Positions 17,544-26,695 of a stretch of 64,000 bases of DNA are shown piece by piece; positions within the stretch are counted from its first letter, which is position 1, and every line of letters starts with the position of its first letter. The stretch lies in assembly GCA_937936785.1 (NCBI GenBank), contig CALDDQ010000014.1, forward strand, positions 1-64,000, written 5' to 3'. The position numbers were made by a program, and so were the translations under genes. A model generated the notes under the pieces. That model saw nothing but the letters and a program-made list of their open reading frames with translations, made no database searches and was not told where the DNA came from. Source of the DNA: an uncultured Endomicrobiia bacterium (GTDB taxonomy: Bacteria > Elusimicrobiota > Endomicrobiia > DTEH01).

Positions 17544-18581
17544 ATGACAATAATATGGATAATTTTTGGGTTAGGAGTGGTAATATTTTTTCATGAATTA
17601 GGACATTTTGTGTTAGCAAAAATTTTTAAATTGAAGGTATTACAATTTTCATTCGGTTTAGGGAGAGAAATTGTAGGTTTTACTTACAAAGATACAAGAT
17701 ATTCAATATGTTTATTTCCATTTGCTGGAGCAGTAAAAATTAAAGGAGAAAATTTAGATGACGAAAATTATGAAAAAGACAGTTTTTTAGGTATAAAATG
17801 GTATAAAAGGATTTTAGTAATTTTTGCAGGACCATTTATGAACTATGTTTTAGCTTTTATATTATTTTTATTTTTATCTATGTATTATGGAGTAGCAGAG
17901 ATTTCAAATGAATCCATTGTTGGCGATGTTATTTTAAATATGCCAGCAAATAAAGTTGGGATTATTCCTGGGGATAGAATAATTAAAATTAATGGCATAG
18001 AAATAAAAAAATGGACAGATATGGCACAAATAATACATTCTAATGCAGATAAAAAAATTCAAGTTTTGGTGTTAAGAGAAAATAAAAATATTATGTTAGA
18101 GGTTGTGCCAACAAAAGATCCTGTCAGTGGTTTAGGAGTTATAGGTATAGTTCCAGGTTATGTTACGAAAAAAGTTTCTTTTTTAAATTCAGTAAAAATT
18201 GCTTTGTTTCAGCCGGTTGCAATAAGTGTTGTTTCAGTAAAATATTTGGTAGAAAAAATTGTTAAACTACAAAAGCCGGAAGTTGCTGGACCGATAGGTA
18301 TTGTACAAGTTATGGCAAAAGCAGTTAAAAGTGGTGTTGAACAGTTTGTTTATACAATAGCACTAATTTCTTGTGCTGTTGGTTTGTTTAATTTGTTTCC
18401 AATACCGATACTTGATGGAGGACATATTGTTTTTAGTTTTGTAGAAGGAATAATTCGTCGTCGCACATCAAAAAAAGTTTATGAGATTGCAAATTATATA
18501 GGTTTATTTTTAATTTTATCATTATTTATTTTTGCAACATATAGCGATATTTTAAGAAATATTCATGGATTTAAAAAGTGA
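17544..18581 (+). CDS. rseP: RseP-type site-2 protease (M50)
   Basis: A 345-residue membrane zinc protease. HELGH at residues 17-21 is the zinc motif, NYVLAF follows the membrane-entry FAGPFMN block, a single PDZ domain runs from about residue 120 to 195, and the second active-site motif is PIPILDGGHIV. RseP cleaves anti-sigma factors and signal peptide remnants within the inner membrane. It has one PDZ domain where E. coli has two. The stop overlaps the next gene's GTG start, linking this conserved gene with the polysaccharide locus. Confidence 0.93.
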   Translation: MTIIWIIFGLGVVIFFHELGHFVLAKIFKLKVLQFSFGLGREIVGFTYKDTRYSICLFPFAGAVKIKGENLDDENYEKDSFLGIKWYKRILVIFAGPFMNYVLAFILFLFLSMYYGVAEISNESIVGDVILNMPANKVGIIPGDRIIKINGIEIKKWTDMAQIIHSNADKKIQVLVLRENKNIMLEVVPTKDPVSGLGVIGIVPGYVTKKVSFLNSVKIALFQPVAISVVSVKYLVEKIVKLQKPEVAGPIGIVQVMAKAVKSGVEQFVYTIALISCAVGLFNLFPIPILDGGHIVFSFVEGIIRRRTSKKVYEIANYIGLFLILSLFIFATYSDILRNIHGFKK

Positions 18582-19261
18582 AGTTGACAATAATAATTCC
18601 GGTATTTAATGAAAGTAAAACTATAAGTGAAGTTTTGAATAAAGTTCTTTCATTAAACTTGGAGAAAGAAGTTATAATTGTTGATGATGGATCTACGGAT
18701 GGTACCAGAGAAATATTAGAAGAACTAAATCTAAAAAATAAGAATTTAAAAATAATATTTCATGATAAAAATTTAGGTAAAGGTAGTGCAATTAGAACAG
18801 CTTTATCGGAAGTAACTGGCGAGATAGTTTGTGTTCAAGATGCAGATTTAGAGTATGATGTTAACGAAATTTTGTTGTTAATAAAATGTTTTGAAAAAGA
18901 AAATGTAGGTGCTGTTTATGGGTCAAGGTTTTTAAAAGATAATCCAATATCATACAGAAAATATTTTTTAGGAAATAAAGTTATAACTTTTATAATAAAT
19001 TTTTTTTATAATGGTAGTTATACAGATTCTTATACATGTTACAAACTAATAAAAACCGATGTAATAAAAAAATTAAATCTTGAGAGTAAAAGGTTTGAAA
19101 TAGAAGCCGAGATAAGTATAAAGTTGATAAAAAATAAAATAAATATAGTAGAATTCCCTATAAGTTATAATCCAAGAAAAATTGAAGAAGGTAAAAAAAT
19201 CAAATTTATTGATGCAATAAAGGCTTTCCTTATAGTTTTAAAATATAAAATCATCAAATAA
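18578..19261 (+). CDS. Family 2 glycosyltransferase, DPM1-like
   Basis: A 227-residue GT2 enzyme starting with GTG that overlaps the rseP stop as GTGA. IIPVFNESKTISEV, VDDGSTDGTRE and the VQDADLEYD motif are the nucleotide-sugar and metal sites; TDSYTCYKLIKTD near residue 150 is the acceptor loop seen in dolichol-phosphate mannosyltransferase relatives. No C-terminal membrane helices are obvious. It probably loads a sugar, plausibly mannose given manC and manB downstream, on polyprenyl phosphate. It is distinct from the GT2 at 1339. Confidence 0.82.
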   Translation: MKLTIIIPVFNESKTISEVLNKVLSLNLEKEVIIVDDGSTDGTREILEELNLKNKNLKIIFHDKNLGKGSAIRTALSEVTGEIVCVQDADLEYDVNEILLLIKCFEKENVGAVYGSRFLKDNPISYRKYFLGNKVITFIINFFYNGSYTDSYTCYKLIKTDVIKKLNLESKRFEIEAEISIKLIKNKINIVEFPISYNPRKIEEGKKIKFIDAIKAFLIVLKYKIIK

Positions 19262-19275
19262 CATAATTCATAATA

Positions 19276-20517
19276 ATGTCTATAAGAAAAAAAATATTTT
19301 TAAATACAACAATTCGTTGGATTGGTGAGTTTATTAGTAAGATTGGATGGTTTATTTTTATGCTATTATTTGCTCGTAAGTTAGGGACAGTTGATTTTGG
19401 CTATTTCTCATATGCATTTTCACTGGGTAGTTTATTAGTTGTGTTTTCAGATTTAGGGACAAATATTTTGATAGTAAAAGAAGTTAGTCAGGATAAAAAT
19501 AAAATAAACTATTTTTTAGGTAACATTTTAAGTTTAAAAATTATTTTTTCAATAATAATTTTTTTTGTAATATTAAGTATTGGATTTTTTAATAAAGACA
19601 ATTTTTTGGCAGTAATATTATTTTGTTTATCTTTAATAATAAGTGCATTTTTAGATCCGTTTAATTCATTATATAGAGCAGATAAAAAGTTGTATTTAGA
19701 AACAGTAGTGATATTATTGTGGAGATTGTTAATAGTATTTGTTAGTATATTAGGGTTATTTTTATTTAATTTTAAACTTTTGCAGTTGTCGTATGTATTT
19801 TTAATAATAAGTATGTTAAGTGTAATAATTACATATTTAATATCAAAAAGAAATTATAATATTAATTTTAATCTGGTAAATATTTCAAAATGGAAAGAAA
19901 TTTTGAGACAAGCATTTCCATTAGGAACAATAATAATTTTTGGGGCTATATTTTTTAAATTAAACACTTTAATATTACAACATTTTTCTGGTGCAAACGA
20001 TGTAGGAATATATAGTGCAGCATTTAAATTAGTTGAAGGAAGTTTTTTTATTTCTACGATATTTATTTCATCTGTTTTTCCATTTTTTTGTGAATTGTGT
20101 GAAAAAAATGATTTGCGAGTGATTAAATTGTTTAAAAAATCTTTTATAATACTTTTTTTTATTTCTATAGCAATTATTTTTCCAGTATATATATATTCAG
20201 AAGATATTATAAATTTTTTATATGGAAAAAAATTTTTTGATTCTGTTCAATCTTTAAAAATAATAATTTTTAGTTTAACATTTATTTTTTTGAATGAGTT
20301 ATATTCATATTTTTTTATAAGTATTAAAAAACAATATTTAGTGAACAAAATTTTATTTTTCTCAGTTATAAATTATATTGTTTTAAACATTTTTTTAGTT
20401 ACTATTTTTGACAGAGGATTTTTAGGAACATCTTGGGCATTAGTTGTTAGTCAAATATTTATTTTTGTTTTGTATAGTATAAATTTTTTTGGTTTGTTAA
20501 GTAAAAAACAAATTTAA
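19276..20517 (+). CDS. Wzx-like polysaccharide flippase (MOP superfamily)
   Basis: A 413-residue protein with about twelve hydrophobic segments and few charged loops. The N-terminus (WIGEFISKIGWFIFMLLFARKLG) and the following GYFSYAFSLGSLL match the polysaccharide-transport MATE-like family. Such proteins flip undecaprenyl-linked sugar repeats across the inner membrane. It sits among glycosyltransferases, which supports that role. A ligase or Wzy-type polymerase was not recognised nearby, so the rest of the export route is not in view. Confidence 0.8.
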   Translation: MSIRKKIFLNTTIRWIGEFISKIGWFIFMLLFARKLGTVDFGYFSYAFSLGSLLVVFSDLGTNILIVKEVSQDKNKINYFLGNILSLKIIFSIIIFFVILSIGFFNKDNFLAVILFCLSLIISAFLDPFNSLYRADKKLYLETVVILLWRLLIVFVSILGLFLFNFKLLQLSYVFLIISMLSVIITYLISKRNYNINFNLVNISKWKEILRQAFPLGTIIIFGAIFFKLNTLILQHFSGANDVGIYSAAFKLVEGSFFISTIFISSVFPFFCELCEKNDLRVIKLFKKSFIILFFISIAIIFPVYIYSEDIINFLYGKKFFDSVQSLKIIIFSLTFIFLNELYSYFFISIKKQYLVNKILFFSVINYIVLNIFLVTIFDRGFLGTSWALVVSQIFIFVLYSINFFGLLSKKQI

Positions 20518-20533
20518 TATATGATGATGTATA

Positions 20534-21664
20534 ATGGATAAACAAATTAAAGTTTTAGCAATTTCGCACGCTTATATAGAACCTTTTACGAGAATTGGTT
20601 TTGTAAATTCTGGTAGTGATATTAATTTGACAGTTGTTCTACCACAGCATTGTGCTAAAAAAAATAAGTATGGATATGAATTGTTGTTGAAAGAAAATGT
20701 TAATGTGATAAAAAAAAAGACATATTTAAATTTTCATAATTCGGTACATTTTTATGGAATAAGTATTGTGAAAATTTTTAAAGAAGTTAATCCTGAGATT
20801 GTGTTTATAGGATATGAACCATGGAGCAGTGCATGTTTTGAAATAGTTTTTTTATGTAAAAAAATAAATCCTAAAATTAAGATAATATTGTATACTTGTG
20901 AGAATATTTTAAGAAAATATCCATTACCTTTTAGGTGGATGGAAAAATATGTTTTAAAAAATGTTGATTTAATCTTGACAGTAACAAAATTTGAAGGAGA
21001 AAAAGTTTTAAGAAAAAAAGGATATTTTGGTAAAACAGATTATTTGCCATTAAGTGTAGATGTAAAGAATTATATTAAAAAAGATGTTAGTTGGTTAAAA
21101 AATAAATATTTTGATAATGGAAAGATTGTGATAGGTTTTGTCGGTAGATTAGTTAAACAAAAAGGTATTTATATTTTATTAGAATTGCTAAAGAAGTTAG
21201 ATAGAAAATATGCATTAATGATTGTTGGTAGTGGCATTGAAAAAAATAATTTAATAAAAACTGTAGTTGAAAACAATCTTAATGAAAGGGTTATTTTTGT
21301 TGATAATGTTAAACATTATAAACTTGTTGATTATATAAATTGTTTTGATGTTTTAGTTTTACCTTCTATAACAACGAAAATTTGGAAGGAACAATTTGGT
21401 CGTGTTTTGATTGAATCGATGTCATGTAAAGTGCCGGTGGTAGGTTCTTCTTCCGGAGAAATACCGCAGGTTATTAATGGTTGTGGGTTGGTGTTTGAAG
21501 AACAAAATGTTGATGATTTGAAAGATAAAATAGAAATTTTATTTCAGGACAAGATTTTGAGAGAAAGTTTAGTAGTTAGAGCATATAAAATGGTTCAAGA
21601 AAATTATTCACGAGATGTTGTATATAGTAAAACAGAAAAAATATATAAGGATATTATAAAATGA
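20534..21664 (+). CDS. Family 4 glycosyltransferase
   Basis: A 376-residue GT4 enzyme. IGFVGRLVKQKGIYILLELL near residue 200 begins the donor-binding domain, and the E-x7-E motif is in KEQFGRVLIESMS near residue 295. The N-terminal domain has an unusual first strand (VLAISHAYIEPF). It probably adds a sugar during synthesis of the lipid-linked repeat. It overlaps the next GT4 gene by four bases. Donor and acceptor are unknown. Confidence 0.83.
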   Translation: MDKQIKVLAISHAYIEPFTRIGFVNSGSDINLTVVLPQHCAKKNKYGYELLLKENVNVIKKKTYLNFHNSVHFYGISIVKIFKEVNPEIVFIGYEPWSSACFEIVFLCKKINPKIKIILYTCENILRKYPLPFRWMEKYVLKNVDLILTVTKFEGEKVLRKKGYFGKTDYLPLSVDVKNYIKKDVSWLKNKYFDNGKIVIGFVGRLVKQKGIYILLELLKKLDRKYALMIVGSGIEKNNLIKTVVENNLNERVIFVDNVKHYKLVDYINCFDVLVLPSITTKIWKEQFGRVLIESMSCKVPVVGSSSGEIPQVINGCGLVFEEQNVDDLKDKIEILFQDKILRESLVVRAYKMVQENYSRDVVYSKTEKIYKDIIK

Positions 21665-22704
21665 AAATTTTGGTTGATGGGAGAGTATTATCACATAACA
21701 AAATTACAGGTGTAGAACGATATACAATAGAGATGCTAAATGCGTTGGAAAAGTTAGGATTAAATTACGAAATAACAATTCCAAAATTAAAAAATAAAAT
21801 TACACAACACTTTTGGGAACATATAATTTTGCCATCAAATACTAAAAATTATGATATTTTATATTGTCCAGGAAACATTGCACCAATAATAAAACCTAAA
21901 AAAGTTAAATTAATCACAACCATACACGATTTAATGTTTATTAAATATCCCCAATATTATTCCAGAACATTTGTTTGGTATTACAAATTTTGTATTCCCA
22001 AAATATTAAATTTGTCAGATAAAATTATTACTATTTCTGAGAATGAAAAAAAAGAAATTATTTTACAGTATCCTTTTGTAAAGGGAAAAATTGTATCAAT
22101 ACCTTGTGGAACACCAGAAAAGTTTACTTTAATATCTAAAGAAGAAATTAAGTACGATAAAAAAAAATATATTTTATATGTGGGCAGTATAAAACCTTCT
22201 AAAAATATCAGGGGTATTTATGAAACTTTTATAAGATTAATTGACCGAATACCTCATAATTTATACATAGTTGGACAAAAAAGTAGTTTGTATAAAGATA
22301 TGAAAGAAGAGAAACTTTTACAAAATAAAATTCCAAAAGATAGAATAAAATATTTTGACAACATCAATGATAAAGAAATAATTGAGTTATATAAAAATGC
22401 ACAATGTTTTATTTTTCCATCGTTTTATGAAGGGTTTGGTTTACCATTGTTAGAAGCGATGTCTTGTGGTTGCCCTATTGTTACTTCAAACACATCTTCT
22501 ATTCCAGAAGTTGTTGAAGATGCAGCGTTTAAACATAATCCAACAGACTATGATTCTATGGTAAAGAGTATTTTAGATATTATAAATAACAAAGATTTAA
22601 TGATATCAATGATAGAAAAAGGGTTAACACAAGCAAAAAAGTTTAGTTGGAAAAAATCAGCTGAAAGATTGATGCAAGAATTTAGTTCTGTTATTTATAA
22701 ATAA
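21661..22704 (+). CDS. Family 4 glycosyltransferase, mannosyltransferase-like
   Basis: A 347-residue GT4 enzyme. The start DGRVLSHNKITGVERYTIEM is typical of the mannosyltransferase-like branch that includes WbdB/MtfB-type proteins. ILYVGSIKPSKNIRG near residue 170 and the E-x7-E motif in YEGFGLPLLEAMSCG near residue 255 define the donor site. Nearby manC and manB make GDP-mannose the likely donor, but that is inferred from context. Confidence 0.85.
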   Translation: MKILVDGRVLSHNKITGVERYTIEMLNALEKLGLNYEITIPKLKNKITQHFWEHIILPSNTKNYDILYCPGNIAPIIKPKKVKLITTIHDLMFIKYPQYYSRTFVWYYKFCIPKILNLSDKIITISENEKKEIILQYPFVKGKIVSIPCGTPEKFTLISKEEIKYDKKKYILYVGSIKPSKNIRGIYETFIRLIDRIPHNLYIVGQKSSLYKDMKEEKLLQNKIPKDRIKYFDNINDKEIIELYKNAQCFIFPSFYEGFGLPLLEAMSCGCPIVTSNTSSIPEVVEDAAFKHNPTDYDSMVKSILDIINNKDLMISMIEKGLTQAKKFSWKKSAERLMQEFSSVIYK

Positions 22705-22711
22705 TAAAAAA

Positions 22712-23809
22712 ATGAAAATAGCACTTGTTCATGATTGGTTGACAGGAATGCGTGGAGGAGAAAAAGTTTTAGAGATTTTCTGTGAATTATATCCGAAATC
22801 AACTTTGTTTACTTTAGTACATAAAAAAAATTCTTGTTCTGATATTATAGAACGGATGGAAATAAAAACTTCATTTTTACAGAAATTTCCAAATATAGAA
22901 AAGAATTATCGTAATTATTTAATATTGATGCCAAAAGCAGTTGAAAGTTTTAATTTGTCAGGATTTAGTTTAATCTTATCTTCAAGCCATTGTGTCGCAA
23001 AAGGTGTAAAAAAAGATTCTAATGCATTACATATAAGTTATGTCCATACTCCTATGAGATATGTATGGGATATGTATGATGAGTATATAAGAAATGTAAG
23101 TTTTTTTCAAAAATATGGTTTGATGTTAGTTAGAAAATATTTACAAAATTGGGATAAAAAAAGTTCTTCACAGGTAGATTATTTTATTGCAAATTCACAG
23201 AATATAAAAGATAGAATAAAAAAACATTATAATAGAGATGCTGTTGTGATTTATCCACCAGTGGATACAGAATTTTTTGTGTTATCTGATACATTTAGTA
23301 AAAAAAATGAAGAATATTATTTAGTAGTAAGTGCTTTTGTTCAGTACAAGAAGGTAGATTTGGTAATAGGGACTTTTAATAAATTAGGTTATAGACTAAA
23401 AATAATTGGCGATGGTCCGATGGAGAAAAAATTAAAAAGCATTGCAAAAAACAATATAGAATTTTTAGGTTGGGTAAATAACGAAAAGTTAAGATTTTAT
23501 TATCAACATGCAAAAGCATTAATTTTTCCACAAGAGGAAGATTTTGGGATAACTTCAGTTGAGGCACAATCATGTGGGACACCTGTAGTTGGGATTAGAA
23601 AAGGTGGTGTTATGGAAACTGTTATTGAAAATGTAACAGGTGTATTTTTTGAAGAACAAACCATAGATTCTTTATCAACAGCTATAGAAAAATTTAATAA
23701 AATAAATTTTAATCCACAAACAATTAGACAAAATGCAATAACTTTTAGTAAAGAAAAGTTTAAGAAACAAATTTTTAATTTTGTTGAAGAAAAAATTAAA
23801 AATTTATAA
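22712..23809 (+). CDS. Family 4 glycosyltransferase, WbaZ-like
   Basis: A 365-residue GT4 enzyme. ALVHDWLTGMRGGEKVLE at the N-terminus, SSSHCVAKGVK and the HTPMRYVWDMYDEY block near residue 110 are diagnostic of the WbaZ-type mannosyltransferases of O-antigen loci. The E-x7-E motif is EDFGITSVEAQSCGTP. Its place just before manC supports a mannose donor. It is followed by manC after 10 bases. Confidence 0.87.
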   Translation: MKIALVHDWLTGMRGGEKVLEIFCELYPKSTLFTLVHKKNSCSDIIERMEIKTSFLQKFPNIEKNYRNYLILMPKAVESFNLSGFSLILSSSHCVAKGVKKDSNALHISYVHTPMRYVWDMYDEYIRNVSFFQKYGLMLVRKYLQNWDKKSSSQVDYFIANSQNIKDRIKKHYNRDAVVIYPPVDTEFFVLSDTFSKKNEEYYLVVSAFVQYKKVDLVIGTFNKLGYRLKIIGDGPMEKKLKSIAKNNIEFLGWVNNEKLRFYYQHAKALIFPQEEDFGITSVEAQSCGTPVVGIRKGGVMETVIENVTGVFFEEQTIDSLSTAIEKFNKINFNPQTIRQNAITFSKEKFKKQIFNFVEEKIKNL

Positions 23810-23819
23810 TAACAAAAAA

Positions 23820-25220
23820 ATGAAATCTATAATATTAGCAGGTGGAGCTGGGACACGTTTATGGCCTAAAAGTAGAAAGTTTTGGCCAAAGTTTTTGTTA
23901 AATTTTGGTGACAAAAAATCTTTATTACAAAAAACTTATCAAAGAATAAGTAAGATCAGTGATAAAAAAGATATATTTTTTATTTGTAATAAAGAACACA
24001 AGTATTTGATAAAAGAAAATATATTGGATTTAAAAGTTAACTTTTCAGAAGAATACATAATCACAGAACCGGAGATACGAAATACATTACCTGCAATAGG
24101 AGTTGGTGCAAAATTTTGTTTACAAAAATATGGTGATGATGTGTTAGGTATATTTCCTTCCGATCATTACATAAAAGATGAAAAAAAATTTTTACGTACT
24201 ATAAAACAAGCAGAAAAACTTGCAAAAGAAGGTTTTGTAGTAATTTTTGGTATAAAACCTACCCGTGCAGAAACTGGATATGGGTATATAAAAGTTTCAA
24301 ATTCAAAGTTAAGAATTAAAGAATTTTTTGGTTATAAAGTTGAAAAATTTATAGAAAAACCGGACTTGACAAAAGCGAAAAAATTGTTAGAACAAAGAAA
24401 TGTTTATTGGAACAGTGGAATGTTTATGTTTAAATCATCTGTTATTTTAGAAGAGATAAAAAAATATGAACCCCAAATTTATTCTTTAATAGAAAAATGG
24501 GATTGTAAGATAGAAAATCTTGACAACATATATTCAGAATTTCCTTCTATTTCAATTGACAAATCTGTGATAGAAAAAACTGATAAACTGATATTTCTTC
24601 CATTAAACATTTTCTGGGACGATGTAGGGAGTTGGGCTGCTTTGGAAAGAATTTATAAAAAAGATAAAAATCAAAATGTTATAATTGGCGAAAATGTTGA
24701 TATAGATAGTAGAAATATAAGTGTTTTTGGAGATAAAAGATTAATAGCCACTGCAGGACTAAAAGATTTAATCATAGTAGATACGGAAGATGCTTTGTTG
24801 GTAGTATCAAAAGGTTATACTGAAAAAGTAAAATTTTTAGTAGAAAAAAATCATAATTCTGAAACTATAAGTTATCACAAGACGACACTACGTCCATGGG
24901 GATATTACACAGTATTAGAACATAAAAATGGGTACAAACTTAAAATAATAAAAGTTTTACCTAAAAAAAGGTTAAGTTTGCAGAAACATCAAAAACGTAA
25001 TGAACAATGGTTTGTAGTTTTTGGTAGAGCAAAAATTATTTTAGGAAATAAGAATATATTTTTAAACAAAGGTGAGTCTATTACAATTCCAAAAAATACT
25101 AACCATAGATTAGAAAATCCATCCTGTGACCAAGAGTTAGAAATAGTTGAAATTGCCCATGGTAAATACATTGGCGAAGATGATATTATACGTATGGAAG
25201 ATGATTTTTGTAGAAAATAG
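23820..25220 (+). CDS. manC: Mannose-1-phosphate guanylyltransferase / mannose-6-phosphate isomerase
   Basis: The track begins at a TTG inside the upstream gene; the ATG at 23820 starts directly with the pyrophosphorylase signature SIILAGGAGTRLWPKSRK, giving 466 residues, the usual size of the bifunctional AlgA/XanB type. The GTP-binding nucleotidyltransferase domain fills about residues 1-340. A C-terminal cupin follows (LRPWGYYTVLEHK and KHQKRNEQWFVV), which carries mannose-6-phosphate isomerase activity in this family. It would make GDP-mannose for the neighbouring transferases. Confidence 0.92.
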   Translation: MKSIILAGGAGTRLWPKSRKFWPKFLLNFGDKKSLLQKTYQRISKISDKKDIFFICNKEHKYLIKENILDLKVNFSEEYIITEPEIRNTLPAIGVGAKFCLQKYGDDVLGIFPSDHYIKDEKKFLRTIKQAEKLAKEGFVVIFGIKPTRAETGYGYIKVSNSKLRIKEFFGYKVEKFIEKPDLTKAKKLLEQRNVYWNSGMFMFKSSVILEEIKKYEPQIYSLIEKWDCKIENLDNIYSEFPSISIDKSVIEKTDKLIFLPLNIFWDDVGSWAALERIYKKDKNQNVIIGENVDIDSRNISVFGDKRLIATAGLKDLIIVDTEDALLVVSKGYTEKVKFLVEKNHNSETISYHKTTLRPWGYYTVLEHKNGYKLKIIKVLPKKRLSLQKHQKRNEQWFVVFGRAKIILGNKNIFLNKGESITIPKNTNHRLENPSCDQELEIVEIAHGKYIGEDDIIRMEDDFCRK

Positions 25221-25257
25221 AATTTAAAAATTAGTTATAAAAGAGGTACAAATATTT

Positions 25258-26661
25258 ATGAAAGAAACAATTTTTAGAGAGTATGACATAAGAGGAATTT
25301 ATCCAGATGAACTTAACGAAAATATTGCTTATAAAATATCAGTTGCATTTGGAAGATATTTGAAAAAAAATGTGGGTAAAAAAAATTTGTGGATAAGTGT
25401 TGGTATGGATGTTAGGAAAAGTTCACCTAAAATACAAACTGGAATTATTAAAGGATTAATAGATTCACAAATTAATGTTGTTAATATTGGCACAGTTCCA
25501 ACACCATTGTTGTATTTTTCGTTATTCACTCCTACAATAAATAGGGATATTGTTGATGGAGGAATAATGATAACAGCAAGTCATAATCCGGCGGAATTTA
25601 ATGGGTTAAAACTTTGTATTGGGACATCTGCTTTATATGGTAAACAAATTAAAGAAATTTATAGAATTGCAACAACAGAAAAATTTAGTAATATAACTAA
25701 TAAAGGTAAAATTATAAACTATGACATAACGATTCCATATATTTACTATATTTCTGGTCAATTTGCTAATTTGAAATTAATGTATAAAAATTTTAAAAAA
25801 CCGATAGTGGCTATAGATTGTGGTAATGGCACGGCTGGGCTAGTAGTTGATAAAATATTAGATATGTTAGAAATAAAATATCACAAATTATATTTTGAAC
25901 CTGATGGTAATTTCCCAAATCATCATCCGGATCCAACAGTGCCAAAGTACATAAAAGATTTAATTAAATTAGTAAGAAAAAAGAAGTTATGGTGTGGTAT
26001 TGGTTATGATGGAGATGCAGACAGGGTAGGTTTGGTTGATGGTAAAGGAGAACCTGTTTGGGGAGATAAGTTATTGTTATTAGCTTCAAAATATATTTTA
26101 AAAAATTACCCAAGGGCAAAGATTATTGGTGAAGTAAAATGTTCACAAGTTTTGTTTGACGGGATAAAAAAGTTTGGTGGTGAAGCAATAATTTATAGAA
26201 CAGGACATTCTTTGATAAAAGAAAAAATGAAGCAAGAAAATGCTCTGCTTGCTGGAGAAATGAGTGGTCATATGTTTTTTAACGATAGATATTTTGGTTT
26301 TGATGATGCGATATATTCATCATTAAGGTTCTTAGAAATTATTGGTCAAGAACAAAAACCTTTAGAAAAAATAATATCGTTTATTCCAAAAATGTACAAT
26401 ACGCCAGAGATAAGGTTTGATTGTTCAGATGAAAAAAAGTTTAAAATTGTTGAGGATCTGAAGAAACAAGTAAAATCTTTAAAATACAAATTTTTAGATA
26501 TTGATGGTGTGCGTGTGCAATTTCCAGATGGAGGATTTGGTTTAGTAAGAGCGTCAAACACACAACCTGCGTTGGTGTTACGATTTGAAGCTAAGACAGA
26601 AAAATTGTTGAAAGAACATAAAAATTTTATAACAAATATGTTAAACAAAATAATGCAATGA
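25258..26661 (+). CDS. manB: Phosphomannomutase / phosphoglucomutase
   Basis: A 467-residue alpha-D-phosphohexomutase of the AlgC type. TASHNP holds the catalytic serine at residue 108, GYDGDADRVG is the metal loop, GEMSGHMFF the sugar-binding loop and the C-terminal VRASNTQPALVLRFEA the phosphate-binding loop. It interconverts mannose-6-P and mannose-1-P, feeding ManC. GAGGT before the ATG decides the start. All four active-site loops are intact. Confidence 0.93.
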   Translation: MKETIFREYDIRGIYPDELNENIAYKISVAFGRYLKKNVGKKNLWISVGMDVRKSSPKIQTGIIKGLIDSQINVVNIGTVPTPLLYFSLFTPTINRDIVDGGIMITASHNPAEFNGLKLCIGTSALYGKQIKEIYRIATTEKFSNITNKGKIINYDITIPYIYYISGQFANLKLMYKNFKKPIVAIDCGNGTAGLVVDKILDMLEIKYHKLYFEPDGNFPNHHPDPTVPKYIKDLIKLVRKKKLWCGIGYDGDADRVGLVDGKGEPVWGDKLLLLASKYILKNYPRAKIIGEVKCSQVLFDGIKKFGGEAIIYRTGHSLIKEKMKQENALLAGEMSGHMFFNDRYFGFDDAIYSSLRFLEIIGQEQKPLEKIISFIPKMYNTPEIRFDCSDEKKFKIVEDLKKQVKSLKYKFLDIDGVRVQFPDGGFGLVRASNTQPALVLRFEAKTEKLLKEHKNFITNMLNKIMQ

Positions 26662-26695
26662 TAAAATTACAAATTCAAGGTAAAAGGATATAAAT

